DNA from: CAZFQG01 sp964520785 | GTDB taxonomy: Bacteria > Planctomycetota > Planctomycetia > Pirellulales > Thermoguttaceae | Length of the DNA stretch: 32,569 nt | NCBI GenBank assembly: GCA_964520785.1 | Contig: CAZFQG010000054.1 | Coordinates: forward strand, 1-32,569 | Reading direction: 5' to 3' | Shown here: positions 15,345 to 23,716 of the stretch, piece after piece | Layout of the letters: each line of letters opens with the position of its first letter | Position numbering within the stretch: position 1 is the stretch's first letter | The notes under the pieces: generated by a model | Told to the model about the DNA's origin: nothing | Database searches by the model: none | The model's input: the letters and a program-made list of their open reading frames with translations, nothing else | Made by a program: the position numbers and the translations under genes

Positions 15345-17165
15345 CTACTCTCCGTTCAGGACGAAATCGAGCGGCACGCGGGTCACTTGCGTCCGGCTGA
15401 GCCCCCCGGTTCGCCGGTCGCCGGCACAGTGCCCCAGAAGGACCGCGCCGTCGACGAATTCGATCGCCGTGTAGCAATACCAGCCGTGCGGCCGCCACGC
15501 GACGTTCCGCACGTTCTCCCAAGTCTCGCCCTCATCGCGCGAGACGGCGACGGTCAGAGGGGTCCGGCGTTGTAGCAGTCTCGGGTCGACCTCGGCGTGG
15601 TTGTTCCAGACGAGAAGCAGCTCGCCGGAATCCGGAATCCGCTCGATCGAGGCGGGCGAGCAGGGACCGATGATGCTCGACGGCTTCAATTCGCTCCATG
15701 TTTTCCCGCCGTCGCCGGAGTAGGAGACATACTGCATCCCTTCGCGGGTGCGGACGAACATCATCAAGCGGCCGTCGGTCAACTCGACCACGCCGGGCTC
15801 CTGCGTCGTCACGCGTTTCCCGTCGGGGGTATGCGTGATGAGCGTCGACTCGCTTCGCTTCCACGTCTTACCGACGTCGTCGGAATAGTAACAGGCGATA
15901 TGCCCGGCCCAATCGGGCTCTTGCCAATCCGGCCGGTGGTGCAGGGCGAGCGGGAGAATCAACCGGCCGCTCTTCAGTTGCACGGCCCGGTCGTTATTGA
16001 GCACGTAATACCCCACGTCGGAGTCGGGCACGCAAACGATCGGATCGGACCAGGTCTTCGCTTCGTCATCGGAGAAGCAAAGGAAGGGGCGGCAGTCGGT
16101 CAGGGCCTGTTTTCTGGCGTAGAACAGAGCGATCCGGCCGTCTTGCAGGCGCAGCAACGAGACCGACATGTTGTTGAGACCGCCTTCATAGGGAATAACA
16201 ACGACGTCTTCGTCGGTCCAGGTCTTCCCTTCATCCGACGAAAACCGTCCGGCGAGGTGTGCCCGCGAATGATCGCCTCCGCCGCCGGTGAAGTGGGTAT
16301 AAACGAACAGAAGCCGGCCGTCCTTCAGACGGATAAAATCCCCCTCGCTATTGCGAGGATTCCCCTTGCCCGGCGGAAGGGCGAGAACCTCCTCCACCGG
16401 AAACGGTTTCAGCGGAAGCAAGTCGTAGATCACCGGAAGTAGCCGATCGCTCACCAGTTCGTGCCCCCAGTCGTTGGGATGCATCCCGTCGAGAAGTAGC
16501 GTATCGGGAGTCTTACCGGTCTTCTTCTCGTACGTATCGTATTCGGTCAAGATGTCGACGAGCGGCACGTTCGTCTCCGCGGCCACCTTGCGCACGACGG
16601 CGTTGTAGTCGCGGAGCATCGCGTTCGTGAATCCGTCCGGGTCATCCGAATCGTATGGCGGCTTGCCATAAAGTCCCTTCAACTTCGGCGTCCAGCGGAA
16701 TTGGTTCGTCGTCATCAGAATCACCTTGGCCCCAACCGACTGGAGCGTTTCGACCATCCAACGCAAGTTCTCTTCGTATCGCTCTTTCGCAATGCGCGGC
16801 GCGGTCTCGGGAGGCTCCCGCCACACGTCGATCGCCGAATCGTTCGCTCCAAGCTGAATCACCACCAGATCCGGGTCATGATCCAAGACGTCCTTTTGAA
16901 ACCGTGCCTTGGCTTTTTCGGTCGTGTCTCCGGGAACTCCGGCATTCACCACGCGGACGGCGTTGTCGGCCGCCTCCAGGGCATGTCGGATGCGCTCCGG
17001 ATAGACCATTAGGATTTCGTCGCGCGGCGCCGTCGTCGAGTCACCCAGTGCGACGATCGTGGTCGTTTCCTCGTCCGCCGCGGCATCGGTCGGCGAAAAA
17101 GCGAGCGGGAGGGAAAGACTTGCGAACAGACCGATGGAAATCCAGAATCGAAAGGGGAGGTTCAT
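15345..17165 (-). CDS. secreted SGNH hydrolase - sialidase fusion
   Basis: From ATG 17165 the protein is 606 aa with a signal peptide (MNLPFRFWISIGLFASLSLP). Residues 35-245 are an SGNH/GDSL hydrolase: GDST (Ser 43, nucleophile), VVNAGVPGD, LGAND (106-109) and DGMHPND (Asp 226, His 229). All four signature blocks are intact, so esterase activity such as deacetylation is plausible. Residues from about 255 form a sialidase-like beta propeller with five Asp-box repeats: SSDEGKTW, SDDEAKTW, SDDVGKTW, SGDGGKTW and SRDEGETW. Together they suggest one polypeptide that de-esterifies and cleaves, or binds, a glycan outside the cytoplasm. The actual substrate cannot be read from the sequence. AGGAG lies about ten bases before the start. 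Upstream residues to 17210 lack an export signal. Confidence 0.9.
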   Translation of the reverse strand: MNLPFRFWISIGLFASLSLPLAFSPTDAAADEETTTIVALGDSTTAPRDEILMVYPERIRHALEAADNAVRVVNAGVPGDTTEKAKARFQKDVLDHDPDLVVIQLGANDSAIDVWREPPETAPRIAKERYEENLRWMVETLQSVGAKVILMTTNQFRWTPKLKGLYGKPPYDSDDPDGFTNAMLRDYNAVVRKVAAETNVPLVDILTEYDTYEKKTGKTPDTLLLDGMHPNDWGHELVSDRLLPVIYDLLPLKPFPVEEVLALPPGKGNPRNSEGDFIRLKDGRLLFVYTHFTGGGGDHSRAHLAGRFSSDEGKTWTDEDVVVIPYEGGLNNMSVSLLRLQDGRIALFYARKQALTDCRPFLCFSDDEAKTWSDPIVCVPDSDVGYYVLNNDRAVQLKSGRLILPLALHHRPDWQEPDWAGHIACYYSDDVGKTWKRSESTLITHTPDGKRVTTQEPGVVELTDGRLMMFVRTREGMQYVSYSGDGGKTWSELKPSSIIGPCSPASIERIPDSGELLLVWNNHAEVDPRLLQRRTPLTVAVSRDEGETWENVRNVAWRPHGWYCYTAIEFVDGAVLLGHCAGDRRTGGLSRTQVTRVPLDFVLNGE

Positions 17166-17631
17166 GGAGAGGAACTCCTGGGGAAGGCGGGGCGAAGGTT
17201 GGTGCATCAACGGAGGCGGTACTCGTGTTCGAGACGGCCCCCGCTCACCAAGAGCCTACCTGACGGCCGTGCCGGATGCAACCGTCGGCGCAGTAATTCC
17301 ACCCCAGCCTCCAAACGCGAAACGAGGCCGCGACGACGCGAGAAAATGCTTGTTGGGATGTGCGGCATGCGCGTTTCTCGGTATTAATGGAACCCGTCGC
17401 CCAAACTGCTTTCACTAGAAAAAACAGAAAACGCCTTAACGATACGCCCCGCAACGGGTAGTGACGACCGCCAAAAACCGATTTCTGTAATCCTTTTTTG
17501 CGGCTTCACGGCGAAATCACGCGGGAAAATCTATATAATACTGGGGAGTCGTCGGTGCCGGGCTTACTTTTTGGCTTTGCGGCGCCGGGTCACGAATTCA
17601 ACATTGAAAAGGAAAGTACTGGAGTATTTGC
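17166..17631. other. 466-bp divergent intergenic region
   Basis: This lies between the sialidase fusion (-) and the ThuA gene (+). No gene is supported. A good -10-like box TATAAT sits at 17534-17539, about 93 bp before the ThuA ATG, but no -35 box is found 16-19 bp upstream of it. An activator-dependent promoter or another sigma factor is possible. No clear promoter for the minus-strand gene was found. Confidence 0.4.
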
Positions 17632-18630
17632 ATGCGTACCACGACCATGAGCATTTTCGCGGGCCTGTTTCTCGCATCGGCCCTTGGCCATTTCGCGGCG
17701 GCCGAGGAACCCTGGATCGTGTTCGAAGGTAAGGAAGGTCCCGGTCGGGGCAAACATATCGTCTTCGTTACCGGCGACGAGGAGTACCGTTCGGAGGAAT
17801 CGATGCCGATGCTTGCCAAGATCGCCGCGCTGCGGCACGGATTCAAATGCACCGTTCTCTTCGCCATCAACGAAGAGACGGGGGAGATCGACACGGTCGT
17901 GAACGACAACATTCCCGGCTTGCATTTCCTCCAGGATGCCGATTTGATGGTGATGTTCACGCGATTCCGGAAGCTGCCGGAACCGCAGATGAAATACGTT
18001 CTGGAATACATCGATTCGGGCAAACCGATGATCGCCCTGCGGACGGCGACGCACCCCTTCAACTATCCGCCCGAGAGCCCTTACTTCGAGTGGAGCTTCA
18101 ATGCGCCCGACGGCGGATTCGGCGGGCGCGTCTTCGGACAGACTTGGATCAACCACTACGGAGACCATCACGGCACGAGCACCCGGGCGAAGGTCGTTCC
18201 GCAGAAGAAGGACCACCCGGTCCTCCGCGGCGTGAGCGAGGTCTTCTGGGGTCCGTCGGACGTCTACGGAGTGTTGCCGCTGCGCGGCGAATGCGCGCCG
18301 CTGGTCATGGGCGAAGTCGTCCTCGGCAAGGATCCCAACGGCGAACCGGAACCCGGCAAGATTCTCCAGCCGGTCGTTTGGATCAAGGAATACCAGGGTT
18401 CCGGCGAGAAGCCGTCGCGCGTCTTGACGACGACGATGGGCCACTCCTTTGACTTGAAGAGCGAAGACCTGCGGCGCGTGCTTATCAACGCCTGTTTTTG
18501 GGGTTTGGGCATGGAGGACCAGATGCCGGAAAAGGCGAACGTCGACTACATCGACGGTTACGACCCGAGCGACATCGGGTTCGGGAAGCACCGTAAAGGG
18601 GTCAAGCCGTCCGATCACGCCGTCAAATAA
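17632..18630 (+). CDS. secreted ThuA-domain protein
   Basis: The product is 332 aa with a signal peptide (MRTTTMSIFAGLFLASALGH to FAAA). The body is a ThuA-like domain, a class I glutamine-amidotransferase-like fold: HIVFVTGDEEYRSEESMPML at the first strand, DADLMVMFTRFRKLPEPQ, GKPMIALRTATHPF, and a late TTTMGHSFD with a C-terminal helix. ThuA proteins were named from Sinorhizobium trehalose utilisation; in planctomycetes secreted versions are abundant and their biochemistry is mostly unknown. GGAG (17621-17624) seven bases before the ATG supports the start. It lies 122 bp upstream of the TIGR03790 gene on the same strand with no terminator between them, so they may be cotranscribed. Confidence 0.9.
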   Translation: MRTTTMSIFAGLFLASALGHFAAAEEPWIVFEGKEGPGRGKHIVFVTGDEEYRSEESMPMLAKIAALRHGFKCTVLFAINEETGEIDTVVNDNIPGLHFLQDADLMVMFTRFRKLPEPQMKYVLEYIDSGKPMIALRTATHPFNYPPESPYFEWSFNAPDGGFGGRVFGQTWINHYGDHHGTSTRAKVVPQKKDHPVLRGVSEVFWGPSDVYGVLPLRGECAPLVMGEVVLGKDPNGEPEPGKILQPVVWIKEYQGSGEKPSRVLTTTMGHSFDLKSEDLRRVLINACFWGLGMEDQMPEKANVDYIDGYDPSDIGFGKHRKGVKPSDHAVK

Positions 18631-18752
18631 ACGGCACGACGCGAAGACGGCTCCATATTCTCGCGGCAAGAGGAACGAAAACCGGGATCTCTTCCTTCCG
18701 ACAATCACCCACGGCATTAGCGTGACCACCCACTCAAGAAAGGAATTCTTCC

Positions 18753-20600
18753 ATGCGACTAACGCAATACGTCATCCTTTTCCTTTTGGCCCCGATGGGG
18801 TTATCGGAGATCGCGTCTTCCGCCGCGGCACTCGAACCGGGGCAGATTGCCGTCCTCTATGCCGAGCAAAACGAGGAATCGCGCGAGCTGGCCGAGCACT
18901 ACGCGAAGGTCCGTGATATCCCGGTGCGTCAGAACCTCTTTTCGGTCAAGGTTCCTCCGGTCGAGGAATTGGACCGCGTGGTTTGGGAACAGGAGGTCCG
19001 TCCGGCGATTCTGCAGTGGCTGGAGGCGAACGATCCGGACCGGAAGTTGCGGTGCATCGTTACGTGTCGCGGCCTTCCGTTGAAGATCGGCAAGCGCGAT
19101 GCCTCCGCTCCCGCGGTCATGGCTCGCCGGCGGTTTCTCATGGAATCGCGGCGCCGCCGCATCGCCAAGGCGAATGATCTCGTGACGCTCTACGAGGAGA
19201 TGATTGGAAGGAAAGTGACGCGGAGCCGACCGCTCACGTCGGCCGCCACTTCGAAACAGCTCGCCGACCGGCTTGAAGGGGTTATTTCCTTCACCCAGCA
19301 GTACATCCAGACCTTGACCGCCCCGAACGACCAGCAGAAAGTTCTCCAAGCGTACGAACGGTTCCTTACGGTTGCCGGGGGGATCGACATGGCCGCCAAG
19401 ATGTTTGCCGGTCGGGTTACCGAGGAGACGATAAAAAACCTCTCGCCGCAACAAGCGATCCAGATCGGTGCGCTCAGCGGAAGAGCGCAAGGTCTGACGC
19501 AGGCGGTCGTGGCGCTGAACAATCTGCCCGATACGGTCGCCCGGGACGTCCAGTTGCTCAATCTGACGGAGACGACCAAGGGAATCGTCGGCACGGTGAT
19601 GTGGATCGACGAAGAGCTCGACAAGCTGCGAGACAACCGGACCGAAGCGAGTTTCGATAGCGAGTTATCACTGATCTATTGGCCGGACTACCCGCTTTTC
19701 AACTGGTACCCGAACCTCCAGTATTATTTGTATGAGTCGGCCGGCGTGGATCAATCGCGGAACATGATGGTCTCGCGACTGACCGCCCCGACCTTGGAAA
19801 CCGCGAAAGCCATCGTCGATTCGTCCGTCGCCGCCGAGCAGAACGGACTGACGGGGAAGATCTATTTGGACGCGCGGGGCCTTGCCGCCACGGCGGAAGA
19901 CCCGGAGGACGGACCCTTCCACGGCCAGTTCGACCAGTCGCTTCGCGACTTGGCTGCGCGATTGAAGCAGGCCGGGACGATCGAAGTCGTCCTGAACGAT
20001 GAAGACGCCGTGTTTGCCGAGGGGGCATGTCCCGACGCGGCCCTCTACTGCGGTTGGCTTGGCGAGAAAGGCTATACCGACTCCTTTACCTGGGTCCCCG
20101 GGGCCGTCGGATATCACTTGTCGAAAGATGCCGCGAACACTCTGCGGACCGCCGGGGCATCCAATTGGTGTAACGCGATGCTGGAAAATGGCGTCGCCGG
20201 AACACTCGGTCCGGCCTACACCTCGGAGTTACAGGCCTTCCCAATGCCGGACTTGTTCTTTTCCATGCTATTGACCGGCGAGCATACTCTGGTCGAAACC
20301 TATTACCGAACCAATCCGTTCAACTCCTGGATGATGGTCCTCGTGGGAGATCCGCTCTACAATCCCTTCAAGGCGAATCCACTCTTGCGTAAAGACCAGC
20401 TCCCGGACATACTCGATCCACAGAAGCGGCAAGCCGCACTCGCCGCACAAGAAGGCGGCGCCATTCCCTCGACGCCCGAGCCGTCCGCCGCGGCCGGGGG
20501 ACCGGAGATCGAGGGAACGCAATCGGCACCGGCAGATCCGGGGGCAAAGAGAGAAAAAGAAGAGGAATTCGAATTTACCCTTCCGGGGCTGGATGAGTAG
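18753..20600 (+). CDS. TIGR03790 family protein
   Basis: The product is 615 aa with a signal peptide (MRLTQYVILFLLAPMG to SSAAA). It matches my memory of the TIGR03790 family: LEPGQIAVLYAEQNEESREL, the early block CIVTCRGLPLKIG, SELSLIYWPDYPLFNW in the middle, and near the end TYYRTNPFNSWMMVLVGDP followed by LYNPF. Residues about 130-290 are a helical insertion rich in charged residues. The last 65 residues form a Pro/Ala/Glu-rich tail ending EFEFTLPGLDE. The family is known mainly from envelope-rich bacteria; its function is not established. A ribosome binding site AAAGGAA lies seven to eight bases before the ATG. A stem-loop after the gene (20708-20729) may end the transcript. Confidence 0.88.
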   Translation: MRLTQYVILFLLAPMGLSEIASSAAALEPGQIAVLYAEQNEESRELAEHYAKVRDIPVRQNLFSVKVPPVEELDRVVWEQEVRPAILQWLEANDPDRKLRCIVTCRGLPLKIGKRDASAPAVMARRRFLMESRRRRIAKANDLVTLYEEMIGRKVTRSRPLTSAATSKQLADRLEGVISFTQQYIQTLTAPNDQQKVLQAYERFLTVAGGIDMAAKMFAGRVTEETIKNLSPQQAIQIGALSGRAQGLTQAVVALNNLPDTVARDVQLLNLTETTKGIVGTVMWIDEELDKLRDNRTEASFDSELSLIYWPDYPLFNWYPNLQYYLYESAGVDQSRNMMVSRLTAPTLETAKAIVDSSVAAEQNGLTGKIYLDARGLAATAEDPEDGPFHGQFDQSLRDLAARLKQAGTIEVVLNDEDAVFAEGACPDAALYCGWLGEKGYTDSFTWVPGAVGYHLSKDAANTLRTAGASNWCNAMLENGVAGTLGPAYTSELQAFPMPDLFFSMLLTGEHTLVETYYRTNPFNSWMMVLVGDPLYNPFKANPLLRKDQLPDILDPQKRQAALAAQEGGAIPSTPEPSAAAGGPEIEGTQSAPADPGAKREKEEEFEFTLPGLDE

Positions 20601-20606
20601 GACGCC

Positions 20607-20648
20607 GATTACCGGGAGACGATTACCGGGAGACGATTACCGGGAATC
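20607..20648 (+). repeat. three tandem 14-bp units
   Basis: The unit GATTACCGGGAGAC occurs twice exactly (20607-20620, 20621-20634) and a third time with two changes (20635-20648). It begins seven bases after the TIGR03790 stop. Each unit's GATTACCG is complementary to CGGTAATC at 20726-20733, so alternative long stems with that site are possible. Confidence 0.85.
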
Positions 20649-20707
20649 GGCGGCCGCCTCCGAGACGGCTTCCACCAAACGCCGACACCAAATGGCATTG
20701 CGCAGTA

Positions 20708-20729
20708 ACCGCCGATCTCGGTCGGCGGT
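20708..20729 (+). terminator. stem-loop downstream of the TIGR03790 gene
   Basis: ACCGCCGA (20708-20715) and TCGGCGGT (20722-20729) form a perfect 8-bp GC-rich stem with a 6-nt loop about 110 bp past the stop. No T-run follows directly, so it is a plausible but not certain terminator. Confidence 0.45.
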
Positions 20730-20785
20730 AATCGAGGTTTCCTCCACCCGCATGGGGGTACGTCTGGGTTCTCCGCCTTTTTGAA

Positions 20786-20806
20786 AACGGCCTTGGACAG
20801 GCCGTT
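20786..20806 (+). terminator. stem-loop overlapping the -35 box of the next gene
   Basis: AACGGCCT (20786-20793) and AGGCCGTT (20799-20806) form a perfect 8-bp stem with a 5-nt loop. The last two bases of its right arm are the first two bases of the -35 box at 20805-20810. It could insulate the next promoter from upstream transcription, or be a protein-binding palindrome. Confidence 0.45.
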
Positions 20807-20833
20807 GACTGAGCGGATACCTATCCTTATACT
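20805..20833 (+). promoter_or_regulatory. strong sigma70-type promoter of the 20964 DUF1559 gene
   Basis: TTGACT (20805-20810) and TATACT (20828-20833) are 17 bp apart, each one base from consensus. Transcription would start near 20840 and leave a leader of about 124 nt before the GTG at 20964. GTACG (20838-20842) can pair with CGTAC (20946-20950) just before the ribosome binding site, so the leader may be closed by a long-range stem. Confidence 0.75.
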
Positions 20834-20963
20834 GGTAGTACGTTGGCTGGTTGGAGTATCCCGTGCTTCTTGTTTAATGTAGCAGAGCTCGGGCAGCTTA
20901 AGCGAGTTTTCAAAGCTTGCGTTCGCTCGCCGGAAACGGAGGCGTCGTACCAGAGGAGGAAAC

Positions 20964-22013
20964 GTGCGGTCACATCATCGAAGCGGTTTTACGCTCGTCG
21001 AGTTGCTTGTCGTCATCGCGATCATCGGAATTCTCATCGCGCTCTTAATCCCGGCCGTGCAAGCCGCGCGGGAGGCCGCGCGGCGGATGCAGTGCGCTAA
21101 TCAACTCAAGCAACTCGCGTTCGCGTCATTGAATCACGAGAGTACCCACCGGGTGTTGCCTTCGAGTGGTTGGGGGCGGAAGTGGGCGGGAGAGCCGTCT
21201 CTGGGATTCGGCGCCACCCAACCCGGCGGGTGGGCGTTCAGCTTGCTGCCCTTCATGGAGCAGCAGCAGCTCTACGAGTCGGTGAACGTGGGCGATGCCG
21301 GCGATCCCCAGAAGAGCCCTCCGCGGCGCGCCGCTCTGAGGGTCCTGGCTGAAACCGCCATAGGGGGGCTCTATTGCCCTTCCCGGCGCGCCGCCATCCC
21401 CTATCCGAACGCTGGAAAGCTCGGCCTCTACAACGCCGATACCCCGACGAAATGGGGGCGCAGCGACTACGCGATGAACGCGGGAGATGAGATATATGGG
21501 ACGGACTTCCCGGGAGGTCCTTCGACCATCACTTCGGTTCTCTCGAACAACTACGGTTTCTCGGACCGCTTCCGGCAGCAGAGGACCAACGGAACGGCGT
21601 TTTCCATTCCGACCGATTCCACCGGCGTCAGCTTCGTGGCCAGCAACGTCAAGCTGCGCGACATCTCCGACGGAACCAGCAACACGTACCTCCTCGGCGA
21701 GCGCTACCTCAACCCGGACTGCTACCAGACGGGCACCTGTGCCGAGGATGACGAAGGCTGGATCGCCGGGTTTGACGTGGATACGAATCGATGGACCGGT
21801 TACCCCCCGGATCCGCACCTGGCGAAGCCACTGGTCGATACGCCCGGCTACGGCCTGAGCAGCATCAACTTCGGCAGCGCCCATCCGGGTGGTTTCAACA
21901 TGGTCTTTTGCGATGGTTCGGTCCACACCGTCGCGTACGAAATTGATCCGGAAACCCACCGATGGCTGGGTAACCGCAAAGACGGAATGGCGCTAGATCG
22001 ATCGGGGTTCTAG
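20964..22013 (+). CDS. DUF1559 pseudopilin-like protein
   Basis: The product is 349 aa. It starts at GTG 20964, fixed by a very strong ribosome binding site GAGGAGGA (20953-20960). The leader is short, MRSHHRSG, followed by FTLVELLVVIAIIGILIALL and PAVQAAREAARRMQCANQ, the prepilin-like N-terminus with the cleavage site after Gly. The DUF1559 body ends with an intact H-x9-DG motif (HPGGFNMVFCDG). Cysteines in CYQTGTC are unusual compared with the other two members here. The gene stands alone behind its own strong promoter, without a lipoprotein or PEP-CTERM partner, and its stop codon is the first base triplet of repeat copy B. Function of the family is unknown beyond probable export. Confidence 0.95.
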   Translation: MRSHHRSGFTLVELLVVIAIIGILIALLIPAVQAAREAARRMQCANQLKQLAFASLNHESTHRVLPSSGWGRKWAGEPSLGFGATQPGGWAFSLLPFMEQQQLYESVNVGDAGDPQKSPPRRAALRVLAETAIGGLYCPSRRAAIPYPNAGKLGLYNADTPTKWGRSDYAMNAGDEIYGTDFPGGPSTITSVLSNNYGFSDRFRQQRTNGTAFSIPTDSTGVSFVASNVKLRDISDGTSNTYLLGERYLNPDCYQTGTCAEDDEGWIAGFDVDTNRWTGYPPDPHLAKPLVDTPGYGLSSINFGSAHPGGFNMVFCDGSVHTVAYEIDPETHRWLGNRKDGMALDRSGF

Positions 22014-22119
22014 TGATCTGCCAATCCTAAGATTTTGGGCTGGCAGCACGCCGGAGTACGCAATCGCCTGGACGAAACCGAAACGTCAACCCCAATTCCG
22101 ACGTTTGACAAAGTAATGG
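22011..22119 (+). repeat. dispersed ~112-bp repeat, copy B
   Basis: This is the partner of the minus-strand copy at 6559-6670, with about 84% identity by hand alignment. It begins exactly at the TAG stop of the DUF1559 gene (22011-22013), as copy A begins at the TAA stop of a PEP-CTERM gene. One frame is open through it and up to 22154 (for example KILGWQHAGVRNR), but copy A is broken in that frame by indels, so coding is doubtful. Confidence 0.85.
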
Positions 22120-22146
22120 GCACCACGGTACGGCTGCCCTTTCTTT
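22118..22146 (+). terminator. weak terminator after the 20964 gene
   Basis: GGGCA (22118-22122) and TGCCC (22135-22139) can form a 5-bp stem with a 12-nt loop, followed directly by TTTCTTT (22140-22146). It lies about 105 bp past the DUF1559 stop. The short stem makes this a weak call. Confidence 0.35.
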
Positions 22147-22219
22147 GGTGTTAGATAATTTTGGATAATGCATATAAATCCATATTGATTTTTGCATCCG
22201 TCCGCGAGAACAGAGTTGC

Positions 22220-23716
22220 TCACCCGCCGGCTGCCCGGAGAACGTCCGCGAACGGAATATCGGCATACCGACCGAAGAGCGGGTGCCGCGACAGTTTTGC
22301 TCGGGTCGCTTTGGGCGAGGGGAGGCCGCAGAGGAACCGGGTCAACTGCCGGGGGCTGGAAAGGGGCTCGCGGCCTTCGCTCCGAAGGGAGGCGATTTCC
22401 TTAAGCTGTGCCGGCGTGAACCGGTAAGCGAGCGTCTCTGGGATCACTCGGGGTGCTGGGTCTTCGCAGTGGCCGCAGTGTCCGCAGTCGGCCCCTCGAG
22501 CCGCGCCGAAATAGTCCAGCAAATACTCCACCATGCATCCGTCGTGACTCGCGAAATCAAGCACCTGGCGCACCCTCGCGATGTCCTGACGCTCGCGGTC
22601 CAAAAAGCGACGGTAGGTCCTTTCCGAGAGGTCGTCCATATCCCGCGGGAGCGTCAGCCGCCGATACCCTTGCCGCACCCCGGCTACGCGAAGCGTCAAA
22701 TCGCCCCGCTCCTCCAGATAACCCAGCGCAGTAACGATCCGTTCCCGCGTTTCTCCAAGCGTCTCGACCGCCTTCGGCACGTCGATGGAGAACCACTTCG
22801 GCAGGTTGTAGTGATAGACGTACCGGATGTCTGATTTGTCGATGCCCATCCCAAAGGCGATCGTCGCGACGACGACCATGTCGCGCGAAGCCATGAACGC
22901 GTCTTGCAGGGACCGGCGGTCGTCGTGTTCCATTCCGGCATGGTAAAATTGGGCGTCGAAGCCTTGATTGCTCAAGACTTCGGCCACCCTTTCCGCGGCC
23001 TTCTGCAGCGTGACGTAGACGATCGTCGGGCCCCTGGGACGGCTTCTGTGCCGGTCGATGAGAAGGCGGTCGCGCTCGCCGTGGCCGCACGGCGTGGAGT
23101 AGATTTTCAGGTTGGGGCGGTAGAAACCGGTGTTGATGACGTCTTCCGGCGCGATGGCGAAGCTCTTGGCGATATCCTGCGATACGGCCGGCGTCGCCGT
23201 GGCGGTCAGGGCGAGAACCCGGGGTATCGACAGCTCCGCGGCCAGTTGGGCGATCCGCAGGTAGTCGGGGCGGAAGTTGTGCCCCCACTGGCTGATGCAA
23301 TGGGCCTCGTCGACCGCGAGAAGCGAGATGTCGTATCGGCGGAGCGAACGGAGGAACCGCTCGTTGCCGAGCCGCTCCGGCGAGATGTACAACAGTTTGA
23401 GTGTCCGGTCGCGGAGTGCCTCGTGAACGGCCCTCGTCTCCGTGGCCTCCTGCGTGGAGTCGAGCCGCCCGGCCGCGATGCCTTTGGAAGCGAGGAAGTC
23501 GATCTGATCCTTCATCAGCGCCAAGAGGGGCGAGATGACCAACGTCAGCCCGTCGAGCACCAGCGCCGGCAACTGGTAGCAGAGACTCTTCCCTCCTCCG
23601 GTCGGAAAGACGGCGAGCGTCGAGCGGCCCTGCAGCAACCGCCCCACCACCGCTTCCTGTCCGGCGAGGAATCGATCAAACCCAAACTGCCTTTTTAGTA
23701 TTTCGAGCGCGTTCAT
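22220..23716 (-). CDS. recQ: RecQ-family ATP-dependent DNA helicase lacking motif VI
   Basis: From ATG 23716 the protein is 498 aa. RecQ signatures appear in order: motif 0 (FDRFLAGQEAVVGRLL), motif I PTGGGKS (38-44), Ia ISPLLALMKDQ, motif II DEAH (136-139), motif III LALTATATP, motif IV TIVYVTLQKAAERVAEVL and motif V ATIAFGMGIDKSDIRYVYHY. After NLPK (304-307) the protein jumps to WFSIDVPKAVETLG, which belongs to the winged-helix-side region; the expected SYSQEIGRAGRDG motif VI with its arginine finger, and the following stretch, are absent. All four zinc cysteines remain (394, 411, 414, 417). No HRDC domain follows. Without motif VI, ATP-driven unwinding is doubtful. RecQ normally acts in replication-fork and recombinational repair. 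The gap to FtsK upstream (23717-23996) shows no feature I can name. Confidence 0.9.
   Translation of the reverse strand: MNALEILKRQFGFDRFLAGQEAVVGRLLQGRSTLAVFPTGGGKSLCYQLPALVLDGLTLVISPLLALMKDQIDFLASKGIAAGRLDSTQEATETRAVHEALRDRTLKLLYISPERLGNERFLRSLRRYDISLLAVDEAHCISQWGHNFRPDYLRIAQLAAELSIPRVLALTATATPAVSQDIAKSFAIAPEDVINTGFYRPNLKIYSTPCGHGERDRLLIDRHRSRPRGPTIVYVTLQKAAERVAEVLSNQGFDAQFYHAGMEHDDRRSLQDAFMASRDMVVVATIAFGMGIDKSDIRYVYHYNLPKWFSIDVPKAVETLGETRERIVTALGYLEERGDLTLRVAGVRQGYRRLTLPRDMDDLSERTYRRFLDRERQDIARVRQVLDFASHDGCMVEYLLDYFGAARGADCGHCGHCEDPAPRVIPETLAYRFTPAQLKEIASLRSEGREPLSSPRQLTRFLCGLPSPKATRAKLSRHPLFGRYADIPFADVLRAAGG

Noticed and set aside
22021..22154. Repeat copy B as a small coding gene (KILGWQHAGVRNR frame)
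   Set aside because: No start codon with a ribosome binding site, and copy A is disrupted in this frame, so protein-level conservation is not supported by the two copies.
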